A stretch of 64,000 nucleotides of DNA from Calliopsis andreniformis (GCF_051401765.1 NW_027480450.1:2108001-2172000), one strand, 5' to 3'. Shown: positions 25,690-38,819, counted from the stretch's first letter. The notes: a model not told the origin generated them from the letters alone. Numbers and translations are program-made.

Positions 25690-27993
25690 AATCCTCAATC
25701 TTCAGCCCTCAGTCCTCAACAGTCAGTTGTCAATCCTCAAGCCTCAATAGAATATCCTCAATTCACAGTTTTCAATACCCAATACTTGATCTGCAACCTT
25801 CAAATCTCTATCCACAAACATCAATTCTCATCACTCAACCCTCAACACTCAGTCCTCAATGTTCAATCCTCAATCCTCAATTCTCAATCTTCAATTCTCA
25901 ATACTGTATCTCAATCCTCGATTCTCAATCCTCAATACTCAATTCTCAATCCTCAATCTTCAATCCTCAGTACTCAATCTTCAATCCTCTACCTCAATCC
26001 TCAATCCTCAATCCTCAATCCTAAATCATCAATCCTCAATCTTCAATACTCAATCCTCAATCCTCAATCCTCAATCCTCAATACTCAACCATCAATACTC
26101 AATTCTCAATACTCAATAGAATATCCTGAATTCTCAGGATTCAATACTCAAACCTCAACCCTCAACCCTCAGCCCTCATTCTCAATCCTCAATCCTCAAT
26201 CCTCAACGCTCAATATTCAATCCTCAATACTCAATCTTCAATCCTCAATCCTCAATCCTCAATCCTCAATCCTGAATCCTCAGTCATCAACCTGCAATCC
26301 TCAATGCTCAATCCTCAATCCTCAAGCCTCAGACCTCAATCCTCAATCCTCAATCCTCAAACCTCAATACTCAACCGTCAGTCCTCGTCCTCAATCCTCA
26401 ACCCTCAATACTCAATCCTCAATTTTTCGATCATCAATACTCAGTCTTCAATCCTCAATCCTCAATCCTCAATCCTCAATCCTCAATCCTCAATATTCAA
26501 CACACAACCCTCAACCATCAATCCTCAATACTCAATCATCAATCCTCAATTCTCAATACTCAATAGAATATCCTGAATTCCCTTGGCTCTGTACTCAATC
26601 CGCAATATCCAATAATCAAGTCTCAATCCTCAAAGACCAATTCTCAACACTCAATCCTCAACACTCAGCGCTCTCTCTTCAATCCTCCATCCTCAACCCT
26701 CAATCCTCAAGAGTCAATCATCAATCCTCAGTCCTCAACCCTCAATCCTCAGTCCTCAAACCTCAATCCCGAATCCTCAATCCTGAATCCTCAATCTTCT
26801 GACCTCAGTCCTCAACAATCAATTGTCAATCCTCAATCCTCAACAGAATATCCTAAATTCACAGTTTTCAATACTCAGTCCCCATTCATCCATCTTCAAA
26901 TCTCAATCCACAAACATCAATTCTCATCACACAACACTCTACACTCAGTCCTCAATCTTCAATACTCAATCCTCAATCCTCAACCCTCAGACCTCATCCT
27001 CAATCCTCAATCCTCAATCCTCAGTCCTCAATCTTCAATCCCCAATACTCAAACTTCAATCCTCAATCATCAGTCCTCAAACCTCAATTCTGAATCCTCA
27101 ATACTCAATCTGCAACCCTCAATCCTCAGTCCTCTATACTCAACCATCAATCCTCAATTCTCAATACCCAATAGAATATCCTGAATTCGCAGGATTCAAT
27201 ACTCAAACCTCAATCCTCAACCCTCAGCCATCATCCTCCATTCTCGATCCTCAGCCCTCATCCTCAATCCTCAATACTCAATCCTCAATCCTCAATCCTC
27301 AATCCTCAATCCTCAATCCTCAATCCTCAATCTTCATTACTCAGTCCCCAATCCTCAGTCCTCAATGCTCAATCCTCAATCCGCAACCTTCAATCCTAAA
27401 TCCTCAAACCTCAGTCCACAACCCTCAATGTTCAATCCTCAATACTCAATTCTCAATCCTCAATACTCAATCCTCAATCTTGAATCCTCAATAATCAATC
27501 TCCAATACTAGATCCTCAATCCCCAATCCTCAATCCTTAATTCTCAATCTTCAATCCTCAATCCCCAGTCCTCAACCTGCAATCCTCAATGCTCAATCCT
27601 CAATCCTCAAGCCTCAGTCCTCAATCCTCAATCCTCAATCCTCAAACCTCAATACTCAACCGTCAGTCCTCGTCCTCAATCCTCAACCCTCAATACTCAA
27701 TCCTCAATTTTTCAATCATCAATACTCAGTTTTCAATCCTCAATCCTCAATCCTCAATCCTCAATCCTCAATCCTCAATCCTCAATATTCAACACACAGC
27801 CCTCAACCATCAATCCTCAATACTCAACCATCAATCCTCAACTCTCAATACTCAATAGAATATCCTGAATTCTCATGGTTCTATACTTTATCCACAATAT
27901 CCAATAATCAAATCTCAATCCTCAAAGATCAATTCTCAACACTCAATCCTCAACGCTCAGTCCTCTCTCTTCAATCCTCCATTCTCAAACCCT
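25690..27993 (+). repeat. Mosaic segment, paralogous to 19,560-21,460
   Basis: Downstream copy of the pair described at 19,560. Same block order: A (25,746), C' (26,117), D (26,422), B (26,564), A' (26,840). An extra C block (27,166) and its flank follow, then the CCGCAACCTTC to B stretch (27,381-27,993). The longest stop-free frame of the window lies across its left part (24,973-26,802), purely because of repeat arithmetic. Confidence 0.7.
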
Positions 27994-28431
27994 CAATCCT
28001 CAAGCGTCAATCCTCAATCCTCAATCCTCAACCCTCAATCCTCAGTCCTCAAACCTCAATCCCGAATCCTCAATCGCGAATCCTCAATCTTGAGGCCTCA
28101 GTCCTCAAAAATCCATTGTCAATCCTCAATCCTCAATAGAATATCCTCAATTCACAGTTTCCAATATTCAGTCCCGACCCTTCTATCTTCAAATCTCAAT
28201 CCACAAACATCAATTCTCATCACTCAACCCTCAACACTCAGTCCTCAATCTTCAATCCTCAATCCTCAATCCTCAATCTTCAATACCCAATACTCAATCT
28301 TCAATCCTCAACCCTCAATCCTCAATCCTCAATACTCAATCCTCAATCGTCAATCCTCAATCCCCAACCCTCAATCTTCATTTCTCAATCCTCTGTCTTC
28401 AATCCTCAATACTCAATCTTCAATCCTCAAT

Positions 28432-28725
28432 CCTCAATCCTCAACCCTCAATCTTCAATCCTCAATACTCAATCTTCAATCCCCATTCCTCAATCCTCAA
28501 TCCTCAGTCCTCAATCCTCAACCGCCAGTCTTCAATCCTCAACACTCAATCTTCAATCCGCAATCCTCAATCCTCAATCCTCAATCCTCAACCCTCAATC
28601 TTCAATCCTCAATACTCAATCTTCAATCCCCATTCCTCAATCCTCAATCCTCAGTCCTCAATCCTCAACCGTCAGTCTTCAATCCTCAATACTCAATCTT
28701 CAATCCGCAATCCTCAATCCTCAAT
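28432..28725 (+). repeat. 147-bp tandem duplication (21 heptamers, two copies)
   Basis: Two adjacent copies, about 28,432-28,578 and 28,579-28,725, with the series ACCCTCAATCTTC, CCCCATTCC, CAACCG(C/T)CAGTC and ATCCGCAATCC. They differ at CCGCCAG versus CCGTCAG and CAACACTC versus CAATACTC. The period is exactly 21 heptamers, so register is kept. Confidence 0.8.
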
Positions 28726-28954
28726 CCTCAATCCTCATTCCTCAATCCTCAATACCCAATCCTCAATCTTCAACACTCAATCCTCAATCCTCAATTCTCA
28801 ATCCTCAATCCTCAGTCCTCAGTCCTCAAACCTCAACCCTCAAACCTCAGCCATCATCCTCAATCCTCAATCCTCAATCCTCAAACCTCAAGCTTCAATC
28901 CTTAATACTCAATCTTAAATCATCAGTCCTCAGTCCCCAAACCTTAACACTGAA

Positions 28955-31900
28955 TCCTCAATCCTGAATCCTCAATCTTCAGCCCTCAGTCTCAACAATC
29001 AGTCGTCAATACTCAATCCTCAATAGAATATCCTCAATTCAGAGTATCCAATACTCAATACTCAATCTGCAATCTCCAAACCTCTATCCACAAACATCAA
29101 TTCTCACCACTCCACCCTCAACACTCAGTCCTCAACGTTCAATCCTCAATCCTCAATTCTCAATCTTCAATTCTCAATACTGTATCTCAATCCTCGATCC
29201 TCAAACCTCAACCCTCAATCCTCAATCCTCAATCTTCAATCCTCAATACTCAATCTTCAATCCTCTATCCTCAATCCTCAATCCTCAATCCTCAATCCTA
29301 AATCATCAATCCTCAATCTTCAATACTTAATCCTCAATCCTCAACCCTCAATCCTCAATACTCAACCATCAGTACTCAATTCTCAATACTCAATAGAATA
29401 TCCTGAATTCTCAGGATTCAAAGCTCAAACATCAATCCTCAACCCTCAGCCCTCATTCTCAATCCTCAATCCTCAATCCTCAATCCTCAATATTCAATAC
29501 TCAATACTCAATCTTCAATCCTCAATCCTCAATCCTCAATCCTCAATCCTCAATCCTCAATCCTCAGTCATCAATCCTCAATCTTTAATACTCAATCGTC
29601 AATCCTCAGTCCTCAATCCACAATCCTCAATCCTCGGTCCTCAAACCACAATCCTCAACCAACAGTCCTCATCCACAATTCTCAATTCTCATTCCTCAAT
29701 ACTCAATCCTCAATCTTGGATCCTCAATAATCAATCTCCAATCCTAGATCCCAGTCCTCAACCTGCAATCCTCAATGCACAATCCTCAATCCTCAAACCT
29801 CAATCCTCAATCCGCAATCTTCAATCCTCAATCCTCAAACCTCAATCCTCAACCCTCAATCTTCAATCCTCAATACTCAATCATCAATCCTGAATCCTCA
29901 ATCCTCAATCCTCAATCCTCAATCCTCAACCGTCAGTCTTCAATCCTCAATACTCTATCTTCAATCCTCAATCCTCAATCCTCAATCCTCAATCCTCTTT
30001 CCTACAATCATCAATACCCAATCCTCAATCTTCAACCCTCAATACTCAATCCTCAATTCTCAATCCTCAGTCCTCAGTCCTCAGTCCTCAATCCTCAATC
30101 TTCATTACTCAGTCCCCAATCCTCAGTCCTCAATGCTCAATCCTCAATCCGCAACCTTCAATCCTAAATCCTCAAACCTCAATCCACAACCCTCAATCTT
30201 CAATCCTCAATACTCAATTCTCAATCATCAATACTCAATCCTCAATCTTGAATCCTCAATAATCAATCTCCAATACTAGATCCTCAATACTCAATCCTCA
30301 ATCCTCAATCCTCAAGCCTCAGTCCTCAATCCTCAATCCTCAATCCTCAAACCTCAATCCTCAACCGTCAGTCCTCGTCCTCAATCCTCAACCCTCAATA
30401 CTCGATCCTCAATCTTTCAATCATCAGTGCTCAATCTCCAATCCCCAATCCTCAATACTCAATCCTCAATCCTCAACCCTTAATATTCATCACACAATCC
30501 CCAACCATCAATCCTCTATCCTCAATCCTCAATCCTCAATCCTCAAACCTCAATCCTCAACCCTCAATCTTCAATCCTCAATACTCAATCTTCAATCCTC
30601 AGTCCTCAGTCCCCAAACCTCAACTCTGAATCCTCAATCCTGAATCCTCAATCTTCAGCCCTGAGTCCTCAACGATTAGTTGTCAATCCTCAATCCTCAA
30701 TAGAACATCCTCAATTCACAGTTTTCAATAATGAATACTCAATCTGCAATCTTCAATCCTGAATACTCAATCTTCAATCCTCAATCCTCAGCCCTCAAAC
30801 CTCAGTTCTGGATCCTCAATACTGAATCCTCAACCTTCAGCGCTCAGTCCTCAACAATCAGTTGTCAATCCTCAATCCTCAATAGAATATCCTCTATTCA
30901 CAGTTTTCAATACTCAATACTCAATCTGCAATCTTCAAATCTCTATCCACAAACATCAATTCTCATCACTCAACCCTCAACACTCAGTCCTCAATGTTCA
31001 ATCCTCAATCCTAAATTCTCAATCTTCAATTCTAAATACTGTATCTTCAATCCTCAATCCTCAATCCTCAATCCTCAATCCTCAGTCCCCAATCCTCAGT
31101 CCTCAATCCTCAATCCTCAATCCTCAATCCTCAATCCTCAATCCTCAATCCTCAGTCATCAATCCTCAATCTTCAATCCTCAATCCCCAGTCCTCAATCT
31201 GCAATCCTCAATGCTCAATCCTCAATCCTCAAGCCTCAGTCCTCAATCCTCAAACATCAATCCTCAAACCTCAATTCTGAATCCTCAATACTCAATCTTC
31301 AACCCTCAATCCTCAGTCCTCAATACTCAACCATCAATACTCAATTCTCAATACTCAATAGAATATCCTGAATTCGCAGGATTCAATACTCAACCCTCAA
31401 TCTTCAACCCTCAGCCCTCATCCTCCATCCTCGATCCTCAGCCCTCATCCTCAATCCTCAATACTCAATCGTCAATCCTCAACCTTCAATCCTCAATACT
31501 CAATCTTCAATTCTCAATCCTCAGTCCTCAATTCTCAATCCTCAATCCTCAATGCTCAATCCTCAACCGTCAGTCTTCAATCCTCAATACTCAATCTTCA
31601 ATCCTCAATCCTCAATCCTCAATCCTCAATCCTCATTCCTCAATCCTCAATACCCAATCCTCAGTCTTCAACCCACAATCCTCAATCCTCAATTCTCAAT
31701 CCTCAATCCTCAGTCCTCAGTCCTCAAACCTCAATCCTCAAACCTCAGCCATCATCCTCAATCCCCAATCCTCAATCCTCAATCCTCAACCCTTAATCCT
31801 CAATCCTCAGTATTCAACACACAACCCTCAACCATCAATCCTCAATACTCAACCATCAATCCTCAATTCTCAATACTCAATAGAATATCCTGAATTCTCA

Positions 31901-32844
31901 TGGCTCTGAACTCAATCCACAATATCCAATATTCAAATCTCAATCCTCAAAGACCAATTCTCAACACTCAATCCTCAACACTCAGCCCTCTCTCTTCAAT
32001 CCTCCATCCTCAACCCTCAATCCTCAAGCGTCAATCCTCAATCCTCAATCCTCAACCCTCAATCCTCAGTCCTCAAACCTCAATCCCGAATCCTCAATCC
32101 TGAATCCTCAATCTTCAGACCTCTGTCCTCAAAAATCAATTGTCAATCCTCAATTCTCAACAGAATATCCTAAATTCACAGTTTTCAATACTCAGTCCCC
32201 ATTCTTCAATCTTCAAATCTCAATCCACAAACATCAATTCTCATCACTCAATACTCCACACTCAGTCCTCAACCTTCAATCCTCAATCCTCAATCCTCAG
32301 TCTTCAATACTCAATACTCAATCTTCAATCCTCGACCCTCAATTCTCAATCCTCAATACTCAATCCTCAATCGTCAATCCTCAATCCCCAATCCTCAATC
32401 TTCATTTCTCAATCCTCAGGCTTCAATCCTCAATACTCAATCTTCAATCCGCAATCCTCAATCCTCAACCCTCAATCCTCATTCTTCAATACTCAATACC
32501 AAATCCTCAATCTTCAATCCTCAATCCTCAATCCTCAAACCTCAGACCTCATCCTCAATCCTCAATCCTCAATCCTCAGTCCACAATTGTCAATCCCCAA
32601 TACTCAATCTTCAATCCTCAATCCTCAGTCCTCAAACCTCAATTCTGAATCCTCAATACTCAATCTTCAACCCTCAATCCTCCGTCCTCAGTCCTCAAAC
32701 CTCAATCCTCAAACCTCAGCCCTCAAACCTCAATCCTCAAACCTCAGCCCTCATCCTCAATCCTCAATCCTCAATCCTCAATCTTCAATCCTCAATACTC
32801 AATCTTCAATCCTCAGTCCTCAGTCCCCAAACCTCAACTCTGAA
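28955..32844 (+). repeat. 3,890-bp higher-order unit, copy 1
   Basis: Repeated head-to-tail at 32,845-36,734. Exact matching at this offset starts near 28,955. Shared rare markers include TTCCTACAATCATC (30,000 and 33,890), CAGTCTCAACAATCAGTCG (28,987 and 32,877), AATATTCAAATC (31,927 and 35,817) and CCTCCGTCC (32,679 and 36,569). Block order: A (29,019), C' (29,392), A'' (30,699), A (30,882), C (31,359), B (31,878), A' (32,160). The period is 2 bp short of 556 heptamers. Confidence 0.9.
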
Positions 32845-35800
32845 CCCTCAATCCTGAATCCTCAATCTTCAGCCCTCAGTCTCAACAATCAGTCGTCAAT
32901 ACTCAATCCTCAATAGAATATCCTCAATTCAGAGTATCCAATACTCAATACTCAATCTGCAATCTCCAAACCTCTATCCACAAACATCAATTCTCACCAC
33001 TCCACCCTCAACACTCAGTCCTCAACGTTCAATCCTCAATCCTCAATTCTCAATCTTCAATTCTCAATACTGTATCTCAATCCTCGATCCTCAAACCTCA
33101 ACCCTCAATCCTCAATCCTCAATCTTCAATCCTCAATACTCAATCTTCAATCCTCTATCCTCAATCCTCAATCCTCAATCCTCAATCCTAAATCATCAAT
33201 CCTCAATCTTCAATACTTAATCCTCAATCCTCAACCCTCAATCCTCAATACTCAACCATCAGTACTCAATTCTCAATACTCAATAGAATATCCTGAATTC
33301 TCAGGATTCAAAGCTCAAACATCAATCCTCAACCCTCAGCCCTCATTCTCAATCCTCAATCCTCAATCCTCAATCCTCAATATTCAATACTCAATACTCA
33401 ATCTTCAATCCTCAATCCTCAATCCTCAATCCTCAATCCTCAATCCTCAATCCTCAGTCATCAATCCTCAATCTTTAATACTCAATCGTCAATCCTCAGT
33501 CCTCAATCCACAATCCTCAATCCTCGGTCCTCAAACCACAATCCTCAACCAACAGTCCTCATCCACAATTCTCAATTCTCATTCCTCAATACTCAATCCT
33601 CAATCTTGGATCCTCAATAATCAATCTCCAATCCTAGATCCCAGTCCTCAACCTGCAATCCTCAATGCACAATCCTCAATCCTCAAACCTCAATCCTCAA
33701 TCCGCAATCTTCAATCCTCAATCCTCAAACCTCAATCCTCAACCCTCAATCTTCAATCCTCAATACTCAATCATCAATCCTGAATCCTCAATCCTCAATC
33801 CTCAATCCTCAATCCTCAACCGTCAGTCTTCAATCCTCAATACTCTATCTTCAATCCTCAATCCTCAATCCTCAATCCTCAATCCTCTTTCCTACAATCA
33901 TCAATACCCAATCCTCAATCTTCAACCCTCAATACTCAATCCTCAATTCTCAATCCTCAGTCCTCAGTCCTCAGTCCTCAATCCTCAATCTTCATTACTC
34001 AGTCCCCAATCCTCAGTCCTCAATGCTCAATCCTCAATCCGCAACCTTCAATCCTAAATCCTCAAACCTCAATCCACAACCCTCAATCTTCAATCCTCAA
34101 TACTCAATTCTCAATCATCAATACTCAATCCTCAATCTTGAATCCTCAATAATCAATCTCCAATACTAGATCCTCAATACTCAATCCTCAATCCTCAATC
34201 CTCAAGCCTCAGTCCTCAATCCTCAATCCTCAATCCTCAAACCTCAATCCTCAACCGTCAGTCCTCGTCCTCAATCCTCAACCCTCAATACTCGATCCTC
34301 AATCTTTCAATCATCAGTGCTCAATCTCCAATCCCCAATCCTCAATACTCAATCCTCAATCCTCAACCCTTAATATTCATCACACAATCCCCAACCATCA
34401 ATCCTCTATCCTCAATCCTCAATCCTCAATCCTCAAACCTCAATCCTCAACCCTCAATCTTCAATCCTCAATACTCAATCTTCAATCCTCAGTCCTCAGT
34501 CCCCAAACCTCAACTCTGAATCCTCAATCCTGAATCCTCAATCTTCAGCCCTGAGTCCTCAACGATTAGTTGTCAATCCTCAATCCTCAATAGAACATCC
34601 TCAATTCACAGTTTTCAATAATGAATACTCAATCTGCAATCTTCAATCCTGAATACTCAATCTTCAATCCTCAATCCTCAGCCCTCAAACCTCAGTTCTG
34701 GATCCTCAATACTGAATCCTCAACCTTCAGCGCTCAGTCCTCAACAATCAGTTGTCAATCCTCAATCCTCAATAGAATATCCTCTATTCACAGTTTTCAA
34801 TACTCAATACTCAATCTGCAATCTTCAAATCTCTATCCACAAACATCAATTCTCATCACTCAACCCTCAACACTCAGTCCTCAATGTTCAATCCTCAATC
34901 CTAAATTCTCAATCTTCAATTCTAAATACTGTATCTTCAATCCTCAATCCTCAATCCTCAATCCTCAATCCTCAGTCCCCAATCCTCAGTCCTCAATCCT
35001 CAATCCTCAATCCTCAATCCTCAATCCTCAATCCTCAATCCTCAGTCATCAATCCTCAATCTTCAATCCTCAATCCCCAGTCCTCAATCTGCAATCCTCA
35101 ATGCTCAATCCTCAATCCTCAAGCCTCAGTCCTCAATCCTCAAACATCAATCCTCAAACCTCAATTCTGAATCCTCAATACTCAATCTTCAACCCTCAAT
35201 CCTCAGTCCTCAATACTCAACCATCAATACTCAATTCTCAATACTCAATAGAATATCCTGAATTCGCAGGATTCAATACTCAACCCTCAATCTTCAACCC
35301 TCAGCCCTCATCCTCCATCCTCGATCCTCAGCCCTCATCCTCAATCCTCAATACTCAATCGTCAATCCTCAACCTTCAATCCTCAATACTCAATCTTCAA
35401 TTCTCAATCCTCAGTCCTCAATTCTCAATCCTCAATCCTCAATGCTCAATCCTCAACCGTCAGTCTTCAATCCTCAATACTCAATCTTCAATCCTCAATC
35501 CTCAATCCTCAATCCTCAATCCTCATTCCTCAATCCTCAATACCCAATCCTCAGTCTTCAACCCACAATCCTCAATCCTCAATTCTCAATCCTCAATCCT
35601 CAGTCCTCAGTCCTCAAACCTCAATCCTCAAACCTCAGCCATCATCCTCAATCCCCAATCCTCAATCCTCAATCCTCAACCCTTAATCCTCAATCCTCAG
35701 TATTCAACACACAACCCTCAACCATCAATCCTCAATACTCAACCATCAATCCTCAATTCTCAATACTCAATAGAATATCCTGAATTCTCATGGCTCTGAA

Positions 35801-36734
35801 CTCAATCCACAATATCCAATATTCAAATCTCAATCCTCAAAGACCAATTCTCAACACTCAATCCTCAACACTCAGCCCTCTCTCTTCAATCCTCCATCCT
35901 CAACCCTCAATCCTCAAGCGTCAATCCTCAATCCTCAATCCTCAACCCTCAATCCTCAGTCCTCAAACCTCAATCCCGAATCCTCAATCCTGAATCCTCA
36001 ATCTTCAGACCTCTGTCCTCAAAAATCAATTGTCAATCCTCAATTCTCAACAGAATATCCTAAATTCACAGTTTTCAATACTCAGTCCCCATTCTTCAAT
36101 CTTCAAATCTCAATCCACAAACATCAATTCTCATCACTCAATACTCCACACTCAGTCCTCAACCTTCAATCCTCAATCCTCAATCCTCAGTCTTCAATAC
36201 TCAATACTCAATCTTCAATCCTCGACCCTCAATTCTCAATCCTCAATACTCAATCCTCAATCGTCAATCCTCAATCCCCAATCCTCAATCTTCATTTCTC
36301 AATCCTCAGGCTTCAATCCTCAATACTCAATCTTCAATCCGCAATCCTCAATCCTCAACCCTCAATCCTCATTCTTCAATACTCAATACCAAATCCTCAA
36401 TCTTCAATCCTCAATCCTCAATCCTCAAACCTCAGACCTCATCCTCAATCCTCAATCCTCAATCCTCAGTCCACAATTGTCAATCCCCAATACTCAATCT
36501 TCAATCCTCAATCCTCAGTCCTCAAACCTCAATTCTGAATCCTCAATACTCAATCTTCAACCCTCAATCCTCCGTCCTCAGTCCTCAAACCTCAATCCTC
36601 AAACCTCAGCCCTCAAACCTCAATCCTCAAACCTCAGCCCTCATCCTCAATCCTCAATCCTCAATCCTCAATCTTCAATCCTCAATACTCAATCTTCAAT
36701 CCTCAGTCCTCAGTCCCCAAACCTCAACTCTGAA
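32845..36734 (+). repeat. 3,890-bp higher-order unit, copy 2
   Basis: Second tandem copy. The right-hand divergence is first seen at 32,878 (A) versus 36,768 (G), so the breakpoint is ambiguous over about 30 bp. Its right three-quarters (from 33,678) are also the left part of the 8,353-bp super-unit, which links this HOR to the 3,029-bp array to the right. Confidence 0.9.
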
Positions 36735-37135
36735 CCCTCAATCCTGAATCCTCAATCTTCAGCCCTCGGTCCTCAACAATCAGTCTTCAATACTCAATCC
36801 TCAATAGAATATCCTCAATTCAGAGTATTCAATACTCAATACTCAATCTGCAATCTTCAAACCTCCATCCACAAACATCAATTCTCATCACTCGACCCTC
36901 AACACTCAGTCCTCAATGTTCAATCCTCAATCCTAAATTCTCAATCTTCAATTCTCAATACTGTATCTCAATCCTCAATCCTCAATCCCCAATCCTCAAT
37001 CCTCAATCCTCAATCCTCAATCCTCAATCTTCAATCCTCAATCCCCAGTCCTCAACCTGCAATCTTCAATGCTCAATCCTCAATCCTCAAGCCTCAGTCC
37101 TCAATCCTCAATCCTCAATCCTCAAACCTCAATAC

Positions 37136-37212
37136 TCAACCGTCAGTCCTCGTCCTCAATCCTCAACCCTCAATACTCAATCCTCAATTTTTCAATCATC
37201 AATACTCAGTCT
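37136..37212 (+). repeat. D element (representative): T-tract with compensated 6-mer and 8-mer
   Basis: A 77-bp stretch from TCAACCG to TCAGTCT holding a 6-bp unit (TCGTCC) and, about 28 bp later, an 8-bp unit in the AATTTTTCAATC tract. Total length is exactly 11 x 7, so the register lost at the first is regained at the second. T-tract versions occur near 11,200, 11,287, 14,846, 14,933, 18,078, 19,180, 20,292, 21,175, 23,069, 23,155, 24,573, 26,422, 27,709, 40,216, 45,540, 48,569, 52,100, 55,150, 60,244, 61,727, 61,810 and 63,362. Some are CAATTTTTCGATC, and that at 18,078 is AATTTTTAATC. Confidence 0.75.
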
Positions 37213-37324
37213 TCAATCCTCAATCCTCAATCCTCAATCCTCAATCCTCAATCCTCAATATTCAACACACAACCCTCAACCATCAATCCTCAATACTCAA
37301 CCATCAATCCTCAATTCTCAATAC

Positions 37325-37443
37325 TCAATAGAATATCCTGAATTCCCATGGCTCTGTACTCAATCCGCAATATCCAATAATCAAATGTCAATCCTCAAAG
37401 ACCAATTCTCAACACTCAATCCTCAACACTCAGCCCTCTCTCT
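37325..37443 (+). repeat. B block (representative): 17 in-register diverged heptamers
   Basis: 119 bp, exactly 17 heptamers, from TCAATAG AATATCC TGAATTC and CCATGGC through CCAATAA, TCAAAGA and CCAATTC to TCAGCCC TCTCTCT. It carries GAATTC and, in many copies, CCATGG. Other B blocks start near 8,462, 18,214, 19,319, 20,427, 21,327, 23,299, 24,713, 26,564, 27,855, 31,878, 35,768, 40,354, 44,121, 45,678, 48,707, 52,238, 55,288, 60,375, 61,956 and 63,507. Third- and fourth-unit variants are CTCATGG, CCCATGG and CCCTTGG. Confidence 0.85.
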
Positions 37444-37757
37444 TCAATCCTCCATCCTCAACCCTCAATCCTCAAGCGTCAATCCTCAATCCTCAATCCT
37501 CAACCCTCAATCCTCATTCTTCAATCCTCAATATCCAGTCCTCAATCTTCAATCCTCAATCCTCAATCCTCAACTCTCAGACCTCATCCTCAATACTCAA
37601 TCCTCAATCCATAGTCCTCAATCTTCAATTCTCAACAGTCAATCTTCAATCCTCAATCCTCAGTCCTCAAACGTCAATTCTGAATCCTCAATACTCAATC
37701 TTCAACCCTCAATCCTCAGTCCTCAATACTCAACCATCAATCCTCAATTCTCAATAC

Positions 37758-37820
37758 TCAATAGAATATCCTGAATTCGCAGGATTCAATACTCAAACCT
37801 CAATCCTCAACCCTCAGCCC
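37758..37820 (+). repeat. C block (representative): TCAATAG-AATATCC core plus GCAGGAT
   Basis: 63 bp, nine heptamers: TCAATAG AATATCC, TGAATTC GCAGGAT, TCAATAC and so on to TCAGCCC. It is usually followed by hexamer-containing CATCCTCCATCCTCGATCC. C blocks lie near 10,147, 12,920, 16,566, 18,758, 22,012, 27,166, 31,359, 35,249, 38,026, 40,787, 41,055, 43,603, 46,111, 46,377, 49,140, 49,406, 52,690, 52,957, 55,721, 55,988, 57,607 and 58,799. The C' form, with TCAGGAT in place of GCAGGAT, lies near 507, 14,127, 17,773, 19,986, 26,117, 29,392 and 33,282. Confidence 0.8.
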
Positions 37821-38532
37821 ACATCCTCCATCCTCGATCCTCAGGCCTCATCCTCAATCCTCAATCCTCAATCCTCAGTCCTCAATCTTCAATCCCCAAT
37901 ACTCAAACTTCAATCCTCAATCATCAGTCCTCAAACCTCAATTCTGAATGCTCAATACTCAACCTTCAACCCTCAATCCTCAGTCCTCAATACTCAACCA
38001 TCAATCCTCAATTCTCAATACTCAATAGAATATCCTGAATTCGCAGGGTTCAATACTCAAACCTCAATCCTCAACCCTCAGCCCTCATCCTACATCCTCG
38101 ATCCTCAGCCCTCATCCTCAATCCCCAATACTCAATCCTCAATCCTCAATCTTCAATCCTCAATACTCAATCTTCAATCCTCAATCCTCAGTCCTCAAAC
38201 ACCAATCCTGAATCCACAACCCTGAATCCTCAATCTTCAGCCCTGAGTCCTCAACAATCAGTTGTCAATCCTCAATCCTCAATAGAATATCCTCTATTCA
38301 CAGTTTTCAATACTCAATACTCAATCTGCAATCTTCAAATCTCTATCCACAAACATCAATTCTCATCACTCAACCCTCAACACTCAGTCCTCAATGTTGA
38401 ATCCTCAATCCTAAATTCTCAACCTTCAATTCTCAATACTGTATTTTCAATCCTCAATCCTCAATCCTCAATCCTCAATCCTCAATCTTCAATCCTCAGT
38501 CCGCAATCCTCAGTCCTCAATCCTCAATCCTC

Positions 38533-38819
38533 AATCCTCAACCGTCAGTCCTCGTCCTCAATCCTCAACCCTCTATACTCGATCCTCAACCTTTCAATCA
38601 TCAGTGCTCAATCTCCAATCCCCAATCCTCAATACTCAATCCTCAATCCTCAATCCTCAAGCCTCAGTCCTCAATCCTCAATCCTCAATCCTCAAACCTC
38701 AATCCTCAACCGTCAGTCCTCGTCCTCAATCCTCAACCCTCAATACTCGATCCTCAATCTTTCAATCATCAGTGCTCAATCTCCAATCCCCAATCCTCAA
38801 TACTCAATCCTCAATCCTC
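38533..38819 (+). repeat. 168-bp internal duplication (24 heptamers) in the 3,029-bp unit
   Basis: The series CCGTCAGTCCTCGTCC, ACTCGATCC, CTTTCAATCATCAGTGCTC occurs twice, 168 bp apart (TTTCAATCATC at 38,592 and 38,760). The first copy has CCTCTATACTC and CAACCTTTC, the second CCTCAATACTC and CAATCTTTC. The same pair is present in all six 3,029-bp copies (near 41,562, 46,886, 49,915, 53,467 and 56,496), so it predates their amplification. Each half holds one 6-mer and one 8-mer that cancel, which explains the exact multiple of 7. Confidence 0.85.

Larger units (their letters stand above)
17817..28954 (+). repeat. Zone 4: mosaic heptamer region without one dominant period
   Basis: About 11 kb with no gene. 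It uses the same blocks as the HORs in changing order. B blocks lie near 18,214, 19,319, 20,427, 21,327, 23,299, 24,713, 26,564 and 27,855. A' and C blocks alternate with them, and T-tract D elements lie near 18,078, 19,180, 20,292, 21,175, 23,069, 23,155, 24,573, 26,422 and 27,709. Two long segments are paralogous to each other (19,560-21,460 with 25,690-27,990), and one (21,490-23,150) resembles zone 3. It looks like older, rearranged higher-order structure. Confidence 0.75.

Noticed and set aside
24973..26802. 609-codon open frame, the longest in the window
   Set aside because: It is only (SILNPQS)-type low complexity, open because the heptamer has no stop in any forward frame. It overlaps similar frames in other phases, has no domain, no splice or start context, and its start is a TCAATGTCAATCC variant.
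28579..28725. 147-bp unit as a nucleosome-phased satellite monomer
   Set aside because: The length equals a nucleosome core, but it is a single local duplication of 21 heptamers and not a recurring period.
37325..37443. B block as a transposon remnant or regulatory site
   Set aside because: It stood out by CCATGG and TCTCTCT, but it divides exactly into 17 heptamers, has no terminal repeats or target-site duplication, and shares its core with A and C, so it is diverged satellite.
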